Assembly: GCA_964036295.1 (NCBI GenBank)
Contig: OZ038463.1
Location: forward strand, 24,105,069-24,169,068
Length of the DNA: 64,000 nucleotides
Reading direction: 5' to 3'
DNA from: Plumapathes pennacea
Lineage: Eukaryota > Cnidaria > Anthozoa > Antipatharia > Myriopathidae
This document shows, in pieces, positions 13,001 through 23,400 of the stretch (position 1 is the first letter of the stretch; every line of letters starts with the position of its first letter). A program made the position numbers and the translations under genes. Under the pieces are notes generated by a model that saw only the letters and a program-made list of their open reading frames with translations, was not told the DNA's origin and did no database searches.

Positions 13001-14531
13001 CAGCATTCAGTTTCAGCGAGGATTCCTCCGATGGACCGAGCATCCGCCTGACGCGCATCACGGATTTTACATCAAGTACGGTGCTATTTAGTGTGTGTCA
13101 GCGTGAGTGTGTTGTGTGACACGTCACGCGTCCTGCACCCCGTGTCCCTTGTCCCCTGTCCTGTATTACTCCTGCATTATTCGTGTGAGACGAATAACTC
13201 GTCATTTTTAGACGCACCTTAATATCTCGTATTTGTCTTGACGAATGATTAATTTCGAATTATAAATCAGAACGGTCAGTATTCTTGTTTTGCAACCAAT
13301 AATCGAGAAAGAAATCACGGCCATGTTGGTTTGCAGTACAATAGAGGCTGATGAGCAATTTTTTCTTAAAGTTCATCCAACATAGCCGCTATGACGTCAG
13401 GTGCAAACGAAAAATTGGTGACAGAGAACTCCACTTCCTACCAACGCCCAGGGCCCAGTTGTTCAAAGCTTGATTACTTCGTACTGCTGTACTTGTTTTG
13501 GAGTTGATCTGACTAGAAGATGAAACTCTCTCTCTGTGTCCGCAGTTCCGCTGTGATCTCTGCCAAGCTCACACATCCGCTGAACTACACCGCTCGGTCA
13601 CAGCAGACTTCGCTTATGTTCTCAAGGTATGACCTATCGACTCTTATGTTGCATTAGTAACGCTATTTAAAGAATATGTTCAAGGATACAACGCGTGACG
13701 TTACAAGTGACGTTTTACAGGTGTACGTCTTACAGAGACTTCCTGCAGTTAGAGTAGACGACTGAATGAACAGCAGCAACCAGGTGTCCATCTTACAGGG
13801 GTGTCCGTTAAGATAGTGTTTGGTCCCAAACGTACGCGCCTTAAGGCCCTGTCCACACTACGTATCGAAAGTTTTCCGTCTACACTATCGTTTTCGAATC
13901 GTTTTCGCTGTCCACACTAATACGTTGGACCGACCTAAAACGCTAAATGCCCGGATTGGGCATGCGCAGATTTCTTGACAGAGATCACATGATCATCATG
14001 ACGTCAAGCGTTTTGGAAAAGCGGCGTTTTCGCCGTCCACAACATAAACCGAAGTTTTCGAAAATATCCACTCTGGAGAGTGTTTTCGAAAATATCCGTT
14101 TTCGGTCACCGAGAACGCGTCTTGGTGTGGACGGGAGGCCAAAACGGATAAATACAGTAAATATCCGTTTTAAAACGAAAACGGATTAGTGTGTTCGGGG
14201 CATTAGATGTAAAATCGTATACCTTTCTCTTTTCAGTGGCGACGAGAACTCGCAAAAGGACAGCACATTTCTTCGTCTTCACACGGAGGCGGTGCTGATC
14301 ACTCTGCCAACACCAGACTTCAGTATGCCCTACAACGTGATCTGTCTCGCTTGTACTGTGGTGGCTATTGCTTTCGGTTCTTTCCACAACCTGTCGACAC
14401 GAAGGTTTGAAGCTGTCGACCCTAAAAAGCCGTCCGGCCCACTCGGAAAAATCAAGTCCGCTCTGAATAAACTGAAGACAAGGCTGTTTGGCCAGAAGGA
14501 CGACGTTTCGGAAGAGAAGAAGGACAACTGA
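4060..14531 (+). CDS. PIGT: GPI transamidase component PIG-T
   Basis: Thirteen exons join in frame: 4060-4234, 4350-4530, 4862-5096, 5462-5548, 6147-6237, 6734-6828, 7406-7514, 7922-7987, 9216-9254, 12633-12788, 12910-13075, 13546-13626 and 14237-14531. They total 1776 nt, or 591 aa (human PIG-T is 578). All junctions are GT-AG and all phases agree. Recognisable blocks are [46 protein letters not shown] and, near the end, [18 protein letters not shown]. The N-terminus is a signal peptide (about residues 1-20, hydrophobic [13 protein letters not shown]). The last exon holds the single C-terminal membrane span and a lysine-rich tail. From the family, PIG-T stabilises the ER-membrane transamidase (PIGK, GPAA1, PIGS, PIGU) that attaches GPI anchors. 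The start is the first ATG before the signal peptide, in an ATGGCGG context. Exon 9 is only 39 nt. Confidence 0.93.
8042..8120 (+). repeat. tRNA-like segment, probable SINE head or tRNA relic
   Basis: The sequence around 8090-8110 contains GGTCGTGGGTTTGATCCCCA, which resembles a tRNA T-arm and RNA polymerase III B box (GGTTCGANTCC). An A-box-like stretch lies about 45 bp upstream. A full cloverleaf is not convincing. It lies in a PIGT intron just after exon 8, so a tRNA-derived SINE head is the likeliest reading. Confidence 0.45.
8690..8950. mobile_element. Inverted-repeat MITE in PIGT intron
   Basis: The ends CAAATGCAAAAGTAGTTGAGACAC (left, 8690) and its near reverse complement (right, to 8950) form terminal inverted repeats of about 25 bp around a 261-bp body. 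The body has a C-rich run near 8763 and a matching G-rich run near 8836, so it can fold. There is no coding capacity. It shares TAGTTGAGACAC and the CAATGTTGTT core with the element at 15487-15748. Confidence 0.7.
10061..10793. mobile_element. 733-bp near-perfect palindrome (nested foldback element)
   Basis: Two arms of about 363 bp mirror each other around a 7-bp spacer at 10424-10430, with only scattered mismatches. The outer ends are TATTATATACATACTGAGAC and its complement. The same end motif recurs inside each arm, near 10249-10268 and near 10586-10605. Each outer 208-bp segment is therefore itself bounded by inverted ends, with a 317-bp palindrome between them. There is no open frame. 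I read it as a small transposon that inserted within a palindrome or doubled by inverted duplication, in the long PIGT intron 9. Confidence 0.85.
11081..12059. mobile_element. Pair of inverted repeats bounding about 980 bp
   Basis: TTTATTATATGACTGTGACG and the following TAGTTTTACC (from 11081) reappear reverse-complemented at about 12030-12059. The roughly 30-bp ends could be the termini of a non-autonomous DNA transposon. The interior shows no transposase. Upstream, 10960-11080 has repeat-like text (GCTCACTC-type hairpin-rich DNA), so nesting is likely and the exact boundary is uncertain. Confidence 0.5.
12065..12199. repeat. 135-bp GC-rich palindrome
   Basis: ATTCGATGGTTTAGCGCGTA at 12065 mirrors the sequence ending at 12199. 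The arms of about 65 bp meet at a CCCCGCGGCGGGG-like centre. It is a foldback element with no coding potential, directly abutting the inverted repeat on its left. Confidence 0.75.
12212..12356. mobile_element. Pogo/Tigger-like MITE
   Basis: The left end CAGTCGAACCCCGCTATTTC and the right end GAAATAACGGTGGTTCGACTG are imperfect inverted repeats, flanked by TA on both sides (12210-12211 and 12357-12358). The internal CGAAATAGCGGGGTTTCGAAATAG repeats the end motif. CAGT-initial ends with a TA target duplication fit the pogo/Tigger branch of Tc1-mariner (family knowledge). It is 145 bp and non-coding. Confidence 0.75.
12379..12451. repeat. Short foldback repeat
   Basis: GATACCGCAAGACGA at 12379-12393 is matched by its reverse complement at 12437-12451, with a 43-bp loop. 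It may be a small MITE or half of a larger one. Confidence 0.55.
13318..13480 (+). repeat. Dispersed repeat pair, copy A
   Basis: The block begins near GCCATGTTGG and includes ATAGAGGCTGATGAGCAATT and ATGACGTCAGGTGCAAACGA. A diverged copy in the same orientation lies at 14608-14780, just beyond the PIGT stop codon. It is probably a SINE- or MITE-type repeat rather than gene sequence. Confidence 0.55.
13843..14205. mobile_element. hAT-like MITE
   Basis: The left end TAAGGCCCTGTCCACACTA and the right end TTAGTGTGTTCGGGGCATTA are imperfect inverted repeats about 360 bp apart. The interior is made of repeated CGTTTTCGAAAATATCC-type blocks in both orientations, which is typical of non-autonomous hAT-like elements. 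It lies in the last PIGT intron. No clear 8-bp target duplication was found. Confidence 0.6.
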
Positions 14532-15486
14532 TGTTCTGGAGCAACTAGGGCTGTGGTAGGAGCTCTAATTCTTGGTTTGTAATCAATCCATGGAAACTCA
14601 GAATATATAGAAACTGCGGCCATGTTGGAGGATATTGGTTTCAAATACAATAGATTGAGGCTAATGAGCAATTTGTTTGTAAGAGTTACTCCAATACGGC
14701 CGCCATGCCGTCAGTTGCAAACGAAGAATAGCGGAGAGACTCGTCGCTGTTCCCTGATCTGGGGCCAATACATCAAACATTTTGCACGACGCTGTGTTTT
14801 ACAAGTTGGATCATTTTTCTAACTACAGAGACTTTAATCTGATGAAAGTCTATAAATAGGTATGGAAATAGCAGTATTTGACCGTGGTAATCGAGTTTTA
14901 ACGTGTGCGGAGAAATTGGTCCAACTTGTAAACTACACTGGAAAATGTCTGATTATTGATTTGATCCCTCTGGTGTTTACTGGCGTCGTACTGGCAACGT
15001 ACAGTACATTATAGAGGCAAATGCAGTTAGTTGTTGTATGGCCGGAGACAGCCACATACTAGCTGAGACGAAGTCAGAAACATTTGAAAACGTTTGGGTA
15101 AAATGCAGAGGCACTTCAAATGACAATCTGTTGCATGGTCGTTTCTTTAATTGGTTAAACGTTTACCTTTTTTAGTTAATGCAAGTATAACAAGGCCTTT
15201 CGTGGAATCAGCTCTTTGCGAGGGGTGCCTTGCTTCAGTCCGATCAAGACTAGCAGTCAAGAGTTTATTTCGGTTCGACGATCTTCACCTAGTGAATTGC
15301 AGGCGAAACTCCACGTCAAGGGAGAGGACATACAGGATACAAGTAATGCTCTGACCACATGGAGTTGGACATATCAATAGTTCCGCGGACATAATCTAAG
15401 TTATGCAAACAATAAAGCTTGCAGGATAAATCTGTTCACTTTGCAACACAAGCAGACCTATATAGTATATCAGCAGCTGGCATTAA

Positions 15487-15748
15487 CTACAACGGGTTGC
15501 AAAAATAGTTGAGACACTTATATTATTTCGGCCCTTTTTTCGATTTTGGACTCTTCTCCCCTTCCCCACATGGCAATGTTGTTTGAGCCCCCAAATCTGT
15601 TACACAGTATTACAGGATCAACATTGAAAAGGGAGCAGAGGAAGATGATCAGATTGAGCGCAATTTTACTTAAAGAGAAGGGAACAAACGCGAAATTTAG
15701 CATTTTTTTAAATGAACGTCTTATTAAAAATTTTGCAACTCATTGTAG
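15487..15748. mobile_element. MITE related to the 8690 element
   Basis: CTACAACGGGTTGCAAAA at the left end mirrors TTTTGCAACTCATTGTAG at the right end (15748), with TA at both borders. It is 262 bp, nearly the same as the 8690-8950 copy, and shares AGTTGAGACAC with it. It has no coding potential. Confidence 0.65.
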
Positions 15749-16520
15749 AAGTTTGCATAAAATTGCTCCGTAACACAAGGAAGAAATTCTGCTACAGGTT
15801 TTATGTACACTTTACTGAATACGTCTACTTTTGAAGAAAAGAAACTCATAAATTGCAGTACTGTGTTTCGCTAAATGACAATGGAAGTTGGTAATGAACG
15901 AGTTAGGTTTTTAAAACACGCTTTCAATGGGATAAAGTGAGCCCTCAAATAAAGCAAGCAAATTGGAAATGGGAGAAAGCGTTCACAACTGGGGAAAACC
16001 CTATGTATTTTTCACTATCAGCTCAGTGTTTAGCGAAATATTTTCTCAGGACGAGACATCAAGTCCAGTACAGTTATTGAGTTCTGTACAAACTTCTGAA
16101 TACAAGCGTGTATCTCACCGATATTTAATGCCATCGAAACATCCAATAAATAGTTCTTGTTTCATTTAATTTTTCGTTTCCTTGTTCACAAATTACCATA
16201 AATAGTTCCTTGAACGATCCAATGAGCATTTGTGGTCGGGGCTCGTGCTTTGCAGGTGCATCACTTGATCTGATTTATTACACCCTTTTGGAAGTTCCGG
16301 GGTCAAATTTGAAGCCCTAGCCCTAGTTTACGTGCTGTTAATCAACTTGGTTTGACGTCGGATGGCTTGCGTTGACTTTGATCAAGCTGACAGCTACACG
16401 CATGTTTTTTTACTGTTTGGCCGCCTTGTTTAAGGCTAAGGTAAAGCAGAATATAAATTTTACACAGTCTAATAATTATAAATCTACCCCTACCCCCAAC
16501 CCACCGAGACAAGTTGTGGT

Positions 16521-17004
16521 TTCGCATATAAACAGTTCACTGTGTTTAAAAACTATGAATAGTTGTCGCGCCCCAGGGGTATGGGGCGCCAAGTGTAAAA
16601 ATATTATTTAGCGAAATTTCAGCGATTTTTTTGTCATTTAAGCTACAAAGGTTTGACATTTATAAATAACTATATACTCGAGCTTCGCTCTCGCGCAACT
16701 GTTCGCTTCTCGGAACAGATAATATCCTCGGACAATTATCCGTGCATATTTCCTCGCCAAAGTTCGCATGTAAACAGTTCACTGTGTTTAAAAACTATGA
16801 ATAGTTGTCGCGCCCCAGGGGTATGGGGCGCCAAGTGTAAAAATATTATTTAGCGAAATTTCAGCGATTTTTTTGTCATTTAAGCTACAAAGGTTTGACA
16901 TTTATAAATAACTATATACTCGAGCTTCGCTCTCGGGCAACTGTTCGCTTCTCGGAACAGATAATATCCTCGGACAATTATCCGTGCATATTTCCTCGCC
17001 AAAG
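16521..17004 (+). repeat. Two-copy 242-bp tandem duplication
   Basis: Copies at 16521-16762 and 16763-17004 have exactly equal length and differ at very few positions (for example CTCGCGCAACTG against CTCGGGCAACTG). Each contains the inverted block GGGGTATGGGGCGCC and ends TTCCTCGCCAAAG. The last part of the unit (CTCGAGCTTCGCTCTCG onward) recurs inside the palindrome at 44376-44560, so the unit derives from a dispersed foldback family. Confidence 0.85.
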
Positions 17005-17430
17005 TAGTTTATTGTTTATATAAAATAACTATAATACTACGCGCGTTCTGATTGGCTAAATAACTGTGTAAGATGAGTGAAAACCTCAAAAACTCAAAAT
17101 GCTCTCAAACTAGGCGAAGTTAGATTTCCATGGCGACAAACGCTGTCCAACGGAAGTGACATCAAGAACGTATTCCGCGGTGTCAGTACATTCCAGGGAT
17201 AGCAACACGTTCAAAATAAAAATATATGAATAAATACGACAATCTCAAAGCTTTGACGGCGCTCGCAGCATCTGATACTTTTCTTGTTTAATAAGAACTA
17301 AAAAAAAAAAAAAAAAAAAACGGCTAGATGATAAACTTTGTATTCAGTCAACGCCCCACTTGGCAGAAGAGAAACTGGGAACTAATCCCCATCCCCACTC
17401 CCCTTCGTCATTTCCTCGACCAAAATACAA

Positions 17431-20400
17431 ATGGCGGACGTGCTTGACGAGCTGAGTCCACCAGACATGAAAGCTTTTCTGATTGTTAATCAAGTGAAAC
17501 GAGACCCGCACACTTGGAACGGACAAGGTAAGCACTGTCAAAGACAGCAGGACCAGATTTCGTAATCGTAAATAGAACCAACAAGCTGGGGGAAACCCCT
17601 GCGAATTCTTTCGCTTTTATGTTTGGCGAGACACTGACTTACGGAGTTCATTCGACTAAAATATGGACAGATATAAACTTCATAAATAACACAGCGTAAC
17701 ACTTCTATCAAAGCAGTTTATGCTGCTTGATTCCTGGTTTTGTTTCGTTTCGTTCCACAAATTACACAAGTCAAACAATAAGCAGCAAGACTGCATGACG
17801 TACAAGGATATGCTGATTTTTGTCACGTCCAGCACTTGATGTACTGGTGTTCTAATCGGAAGGGATGACGAAAATACGTTTCGGAGCCAAACTTTAAACA
17901 GATATTAATTAAAGAATGAACCCAGCGCTCTTTCACCTGCGACTGGTATGTGACATTGTTTCGAAACTGAAATAGCTGGTGGGAACACTGTATGCTGCTT
18001 TTGAAGAAGATGATGTTCTCTGGGGATTACCTTTGGAATAATATGCACACAGGGTTCGAAATATTTTTGTGCTCAGCGGTCCGAGGGACAACTATAAAGC
18101 ATGCTTTGGCTGCCCCACCGATTATTTCTTTTATAAAATAAGTAGTCAATAAAATACACGAAAAATTATATACGCCTGTAATATAGTCTCATCTAACATG
18201 GTTTTTTAGTCAATGAGAACGCTTGCAGCATCATAGTTAATTTATAAGATGGAATGCTTGTTTTAATATCGACTTTTTGCTTGTTATGATCAACTGAATA
18301 ATAAAAGAACTGAACACAACGTGGTCGCAGCCTGTGCTGCGGGGTGGCCCTACAGTAACATCAGGGCTTCAAGTCCCCTGGGGGTGGTAGTCAAGTCTTA
18401 ACTGGGGAATATTACAACATCTCTCCCCTAACAGGATTCAATGTATCTTTGAGGTTTCTTGACTGGTCTTCCAGACTTTGTTGTGGTAGGTGGATGTTCC
18501 ACTGTCTGTGGAGATTGCTCAGGTACTTCCAATGGTCTTGGTTCTGGTCTCACTGCATCAGGCGGCTTTGAATGCATAGTAGGAACACTTATCTGTGGAC
18601 TCATAGGTCGGTCATTTGGAACTGAGATGAGCTGTCGCCTATTCCGTCTGAAGACACGGCCGCGTTCATCCTGCACTAGGTAAGACCTTGGTAAGACTTC
18701 AGCTTTACGCCACTCGTGATCCCTGTTTGGTCGAATCCGCACCTTATCTCCAACTGCAAGTGGAGGTAAGTCTCTACTTTGCTTGTCATAGTTCTTCTTG
18801 GAACTGTTCTGGCGATCTTGAAGTACTTTCGCAACTCGATCGGGCTCAACCACTTGTGGCTGTAAGAGACGTCGATGGGTCGGTATCATAGTGCGAGTTC
18901 GTCGACTCATCAGGAGCTGTGCAGGGGATACACCAATATCTTCGAAAGGTGTATTTCGATACTTCAAGAGCCCTTCAAATGGGTCTTTGTTGTCTGCTGC
19001 AGCTTTCTTCAGAATACGTTTTGCAGTTTGTACTGCCCGTTCTGCAGCACCATTGGATTGAGGATACTCTGGTGAACTTGTTGTATGACGGAATCCCCAC
19101 TCACTGGCAAATTGTTTGAACTGGTGTGTAGTGTTGAATAAATTCCTGGTATTGCTGTACTGAGAACCATTGTCACTCACCACCTCATCCGGAATTCCAA
19201 ATCTTGCAAATATCTTCTTCAAGTTGTTGATGAGGCAAGTGGCAGTCTGCTGGCGAAGCAGTTCTATTTCAAAGTACTTTGAATAGAAGTCAGTGACCAG
19301 TAGGTATGTCTGGCCAGCAAATTCAAAGAGGTCTGTCCCGACCACTTGCCATGGTAATCCTGGAATGTCATGGGGATGCAATGATTCTTTCTGTTGTCTG
19401 TTGCGGAAGGCATTGCAGATGGGACAGGAGCTGACTTTATCTTTGATTTGAGATGTCATTGAGGGCCAGAATACGTAATCTCGGGCAAAGCATAGACTTT
19501 TGCTTTCTCCCATGTGTGCTCCATGGATTTCATCCAACACATCAGCTCTCAGTGATCTTGGGACAACTATTCTGTCAAGTTTAAATAGTAGTCCATCCTC
19601 TACACTGAGCTCTTCTCTGTAGCTCCAATACTCTTTGGCCAGTTCATCCACCTGGTCTTTCTCAGCAGGCCAACCCTTAGTGACATAGTCCATGACTACT
19701 CGTGAAGTCTCATCAGCACCTGAACTGTCTCTGAATCTCTGAAGTATGGTGGTTTCAAAACGAAGTTTCTCAATGAGATTGACTCCAATTACATCTTCAG
19801 GTGGGCTGGCTGGTTCAGTATCCTGGAGTGGTGCTCTGCTAAGACAGTCGGATAAGACCTGTTTCTTCCCAGGAACATATCGTACAATGAGATCATACTT
19901 GGTCAGTTTCAGGAGCATCCTCTGTAGTCGGGGTGGGGCATCATTCAGTGGCTTTTTGAATATAGACTCCAGTGGTTTGTGATCCGTTTCCACAATGACC
20001 CTGCGCCCATACATGTATGTGTGAAATTTCTGTGCTCCCCATACAATAGCCAACAGTTCTCTCTCAATATTGGCATACCTTGTCTCACAGCTAGTCAGTG
20101 TCTTTGAGCTGTATGCCACTGGTCTGCCCTCTTGCATGATCACTGCACCCAGTCCAGTGCTGCTGGCATCCACATTTAGAACTGTCTCTTTGCTGTTGTC
20201 AAAGTATGCCAGCACAGGTGCACTGGTGATGACTGTCTTCAGCTTACTGAAGGCCTCCTGTTGTGGTGTGTCCCACACGAATGCTGCATCTTTCTGGGTC
20301 AGTTGTGAAATGGGTCCTTGAAGATCAGCCTTGTGCTCAATGAATTTGTCTAGGTAGTTAAAAGTTCCCAATAACCGTAGCACGCCTTCCTTGTCTGTTG

Positions 20401-23400
20401 GAGCTGGCATTTCGTTGATAGCTCTGATCTTCTCAGGATCTGGCTTTAATCCTTCAGCTGAAAGGACATGCCCAACATACCCTACTTCTGGAACTCTGAG
20501 TTTGAGTTTCTTAGGATTGAACTTCAAGCCCACTTCTCGACTCTTGTCGAGCACTTCCATCAGTTTCTGGTCAATGTCTCTTTGATTATCACCATGTATC
20601 AGGAAATCATCTACAATTATTTCCACAGGAATTCCTGCGAAAAGTCTGTCCATCTCCCTTTGGTAGATTTCTGGAGCTGATGCAATACCAAAAGGGAGTC
20701 TTGTGAATCGGTAACGCCCCCATGGGGTGTTAAATGTGAGGAGCTTGGAACTTTCTTCATCCACAGGAAGTTGCCAGTATCCACTGCATGCATCAAGCGA
20801 TGTGAACATCTTCGCATTAGCCAGGCGATTGGCAACCTCCTCCACTGTGACCATAGGATAGTGGGGTCTCTTCAGTGCCTTATTCAGATCTCTGGGGTCA
20901 ATGCAAATTCTTACTTCTCCTTTCGATGGTGGAGTGTTTTTGCCTTTCTCTTTGCCTTTTCTCTTGTCAATAATTAACATTGAAGACACCCAAGGTGTAT
21001 GCCCTTCCTCTTTCACAATTATGCCATCTTCTTCCATCTCCTCAAGCTTTTCTCGTGCTGGTTCCAACAGAGCAACTGGGATTTTTCTGGGAGGGTGTAT
21101 CACTGGTGGCACTGACGAATCAATTTCCAGATGTACTTCATTGGGTAGTTTGCCAGGTTTGTAACTGAAACAGTCCTGATACTCCTTCAAAACTGCATCA
21201 GTTTTGAAGATACTCTGGTCTTCATCTTGTTTGGATGTTTCTGGGGTGGTTGGGTTAGGCCCATCTTCTGGGATGACTGGATTGGGCTCTGAGGAAGTTA
21301 TGAGTTGCAGGTTCATGAATCTCAAGACTTCTAAATCCAAACAGGCATCACAACTGAGCAAAGGTGTGAAGTCTCCTTCCACAACGAGGTACAACAAATC
21401 CACCTTGCGGTTCTTGTATACTGTGGGAAGGCGTACACAACCTTTTGGGTGTATAGGTTTGGTTGCAAGCCAGCCTTTCAGGGGTTGCTGAATTTTGCGT
21501 AGAGGTACCTTAGTGATTTCTTTATATAAGTGATAAGGGATAACTGTAGCCTCTGCACCTGTGTCTGCTTTGATTTGAACCTCCCTTCCAGCAATCTTGA
21601 CTGAGATCATGCTCTTACTTGTTTTCTTGAGATCAGAAACACTTGCCAATTCAATTGATCCAAAGTAAACATGCACATCCTGACTGCTGCTTTCCTCAGA
21701 CACATTCTCTTGTGCAACAGTGTCTACTTGTGAACTACTCTGACATACCTTTGCAAAGTGTCCCTGTTTCCTGCACTTCATGCATTTTTTTCCATAAGCA
21801 GGGCATCGGTTTGGTTGAGTAAATGGATGCTTGTATCCACAGAACTTACAAGAACGATCACGAGTAGTCTTCATGTGTTGTCCACGATCCTTCCATATCG
21901 GCTGAATTCTTGATGCACCTTCGGTACTTGAACGTGCTGGCGTGGCAAACTTATACTTCTGCAGTTCTGTGGCTTCGAATGTCCTGCAATAGTCATGAGC
22001 ACTCGCCAAAGTGAGATCTGGCTTCTTGAGCAACTCGCCTCTTAGGTCGTCAGACAGGACTCCTCCAACGACACGATCCCTAATCAATGAATCTCGAAGC
22101 TCTCCAAATTCACATGTTAGAGACAGTCGTTTGAGCTCACTTACGAAGCTGTCGATCCGCTCTCCTTCTTTCTGGTTTCGTTGATTAAATACTAGTCGCT
22201 CATATATCACATTCTTGGCCCCTTCACATAATTCTTTGAACTTCTTACAAACAACTGCATAGGAGTCGTTGCTTTCTTCTCCACTGTACACAAAATGACT
22301 GTACTCTTCAATGGCTTCTGGTCCAGCACAATTAAGCAACAGATTTACCTTTAACTTGTCCGGTTTATCGTCCTTCTCCTTGGCTATGAGGTAAATTTCA
22401 AATTGCATCAGAAACTTTCTCCAGTTTTCCGAAGCGTGTGCGTCCAGCACCAATGGACCAGGCTTCGACATGTTTCTTTCATCCATCTCGGGAATTATAT
22501 AGCAGGACGCCGCGACTCACTGTCTCTCGTGGCTGAGTAGGACTCGCTTACATTGCACGGCGTTCACAGCTGCCTTCGGACCTTGTATCCCACTGCTGAC
22601 ACCATGTTTTAATATCGACTTTTTGCTTGTTATGATCAACTGAATAATAAAAGAACTGAACACAACGTGGTCGCAGCCTGTGCTGCGGGGTGGCCCTACA
22701 GTAACATCAGGGCTTCAAGTCCCCTGGGGGTGGTAGTCAAGTCTTAACTGGGGAATATTACAACAATGCTAGCTTCCACTAACTTGGAAAGCAAGCCCTC
22801 TGCAGATACTGTTTCTACATCGAGCTGTTGGAACTGAAATGCTCATTCAAAACCGATTTTTAGTTGGTTACTTTCCGAGATCCGTTAATTTAAAGACTTT
22901 CATGTTTCTGGTTTCATCTTGTAAGTGTAGTAGTCCTCTCCACTCGATCATTGTACCGAATGAAGGACAACGCGGAAACTTAAGTATTTCCTTGTTTGAG
23001 TCAGCGGTCATTTCACAAAACTTAGGATTTTGTAGTTCAATGTAACGCTCGTAAAACTTTTAACACTTAACCCAGAAACGTAATGACTAGGACTCGATGC
23101 TCAAATAGTAGTTTACTTAGTTCGATGCATTCATTTATAACAAAACTTGTGTGTAAGCACTAAAACGAGGCTTGAAAACGATGTGAAAGGTGCAAAACTG
23201 CAAACCAAGTGAAGACTTGGGAAATAACAAAGTCTGTAACTATATATGTCTATGAACATCTGTTAAAATAGATTGTTGTTGCTGTCTGTCCAAACGAATA
23301 GCTCATCCCAAAAGGCAACAACAACAAAAATGGGAACGTAAGGTTTGAAAGGTGCGGTTCAGTCTTCTGAAAGTAAAGCTGTCATGGCTTAATTTCGGAT

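Larger units (their letters stand above)
14532..17430. other. Intergenic region between PIGT and TPR-CHAT
   Basis: No gene is recognised. It holds the second copy of the repeat at 13318 (14608-14780), a MITE (15487-15748), a 242-bp tandem duplication (16521-17004) and a run of about 21 A at 17300-17320. The TPR-CHAT promoter should lie in the last few hundred bases. Confidence 0.5.
18254..22770 (-). mobile_element. Intact Ty3/gypsy retrotransposon, Mag/SURL-like
   Basis: A complete LTR element with its sense strand on minus. The LTRs are 161 bp at 22605-22765 (5') and 18259-18419 (3'). They look identical base for base, begin TG and end CA. The 5-bp target duplication ATGCT flanks it at 18254-18258 and 22766-22770. 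One uninterrupted gag-pol frame fills 22486-18428. Identical LTRs and an open frame indicate a very recent insertion. Mag/SURL affinity is inferred from the two zinc knuckles in gag and the gag-pol fusion. Confidence 0.95.

Noticed and set aside
16521-17004. Tandem units as a CRISPR or satellite array.
   Set aside because: Only two 242-bp copies, no spacers, and the sequence is shared with a foldback element in a eukaryotic genome.
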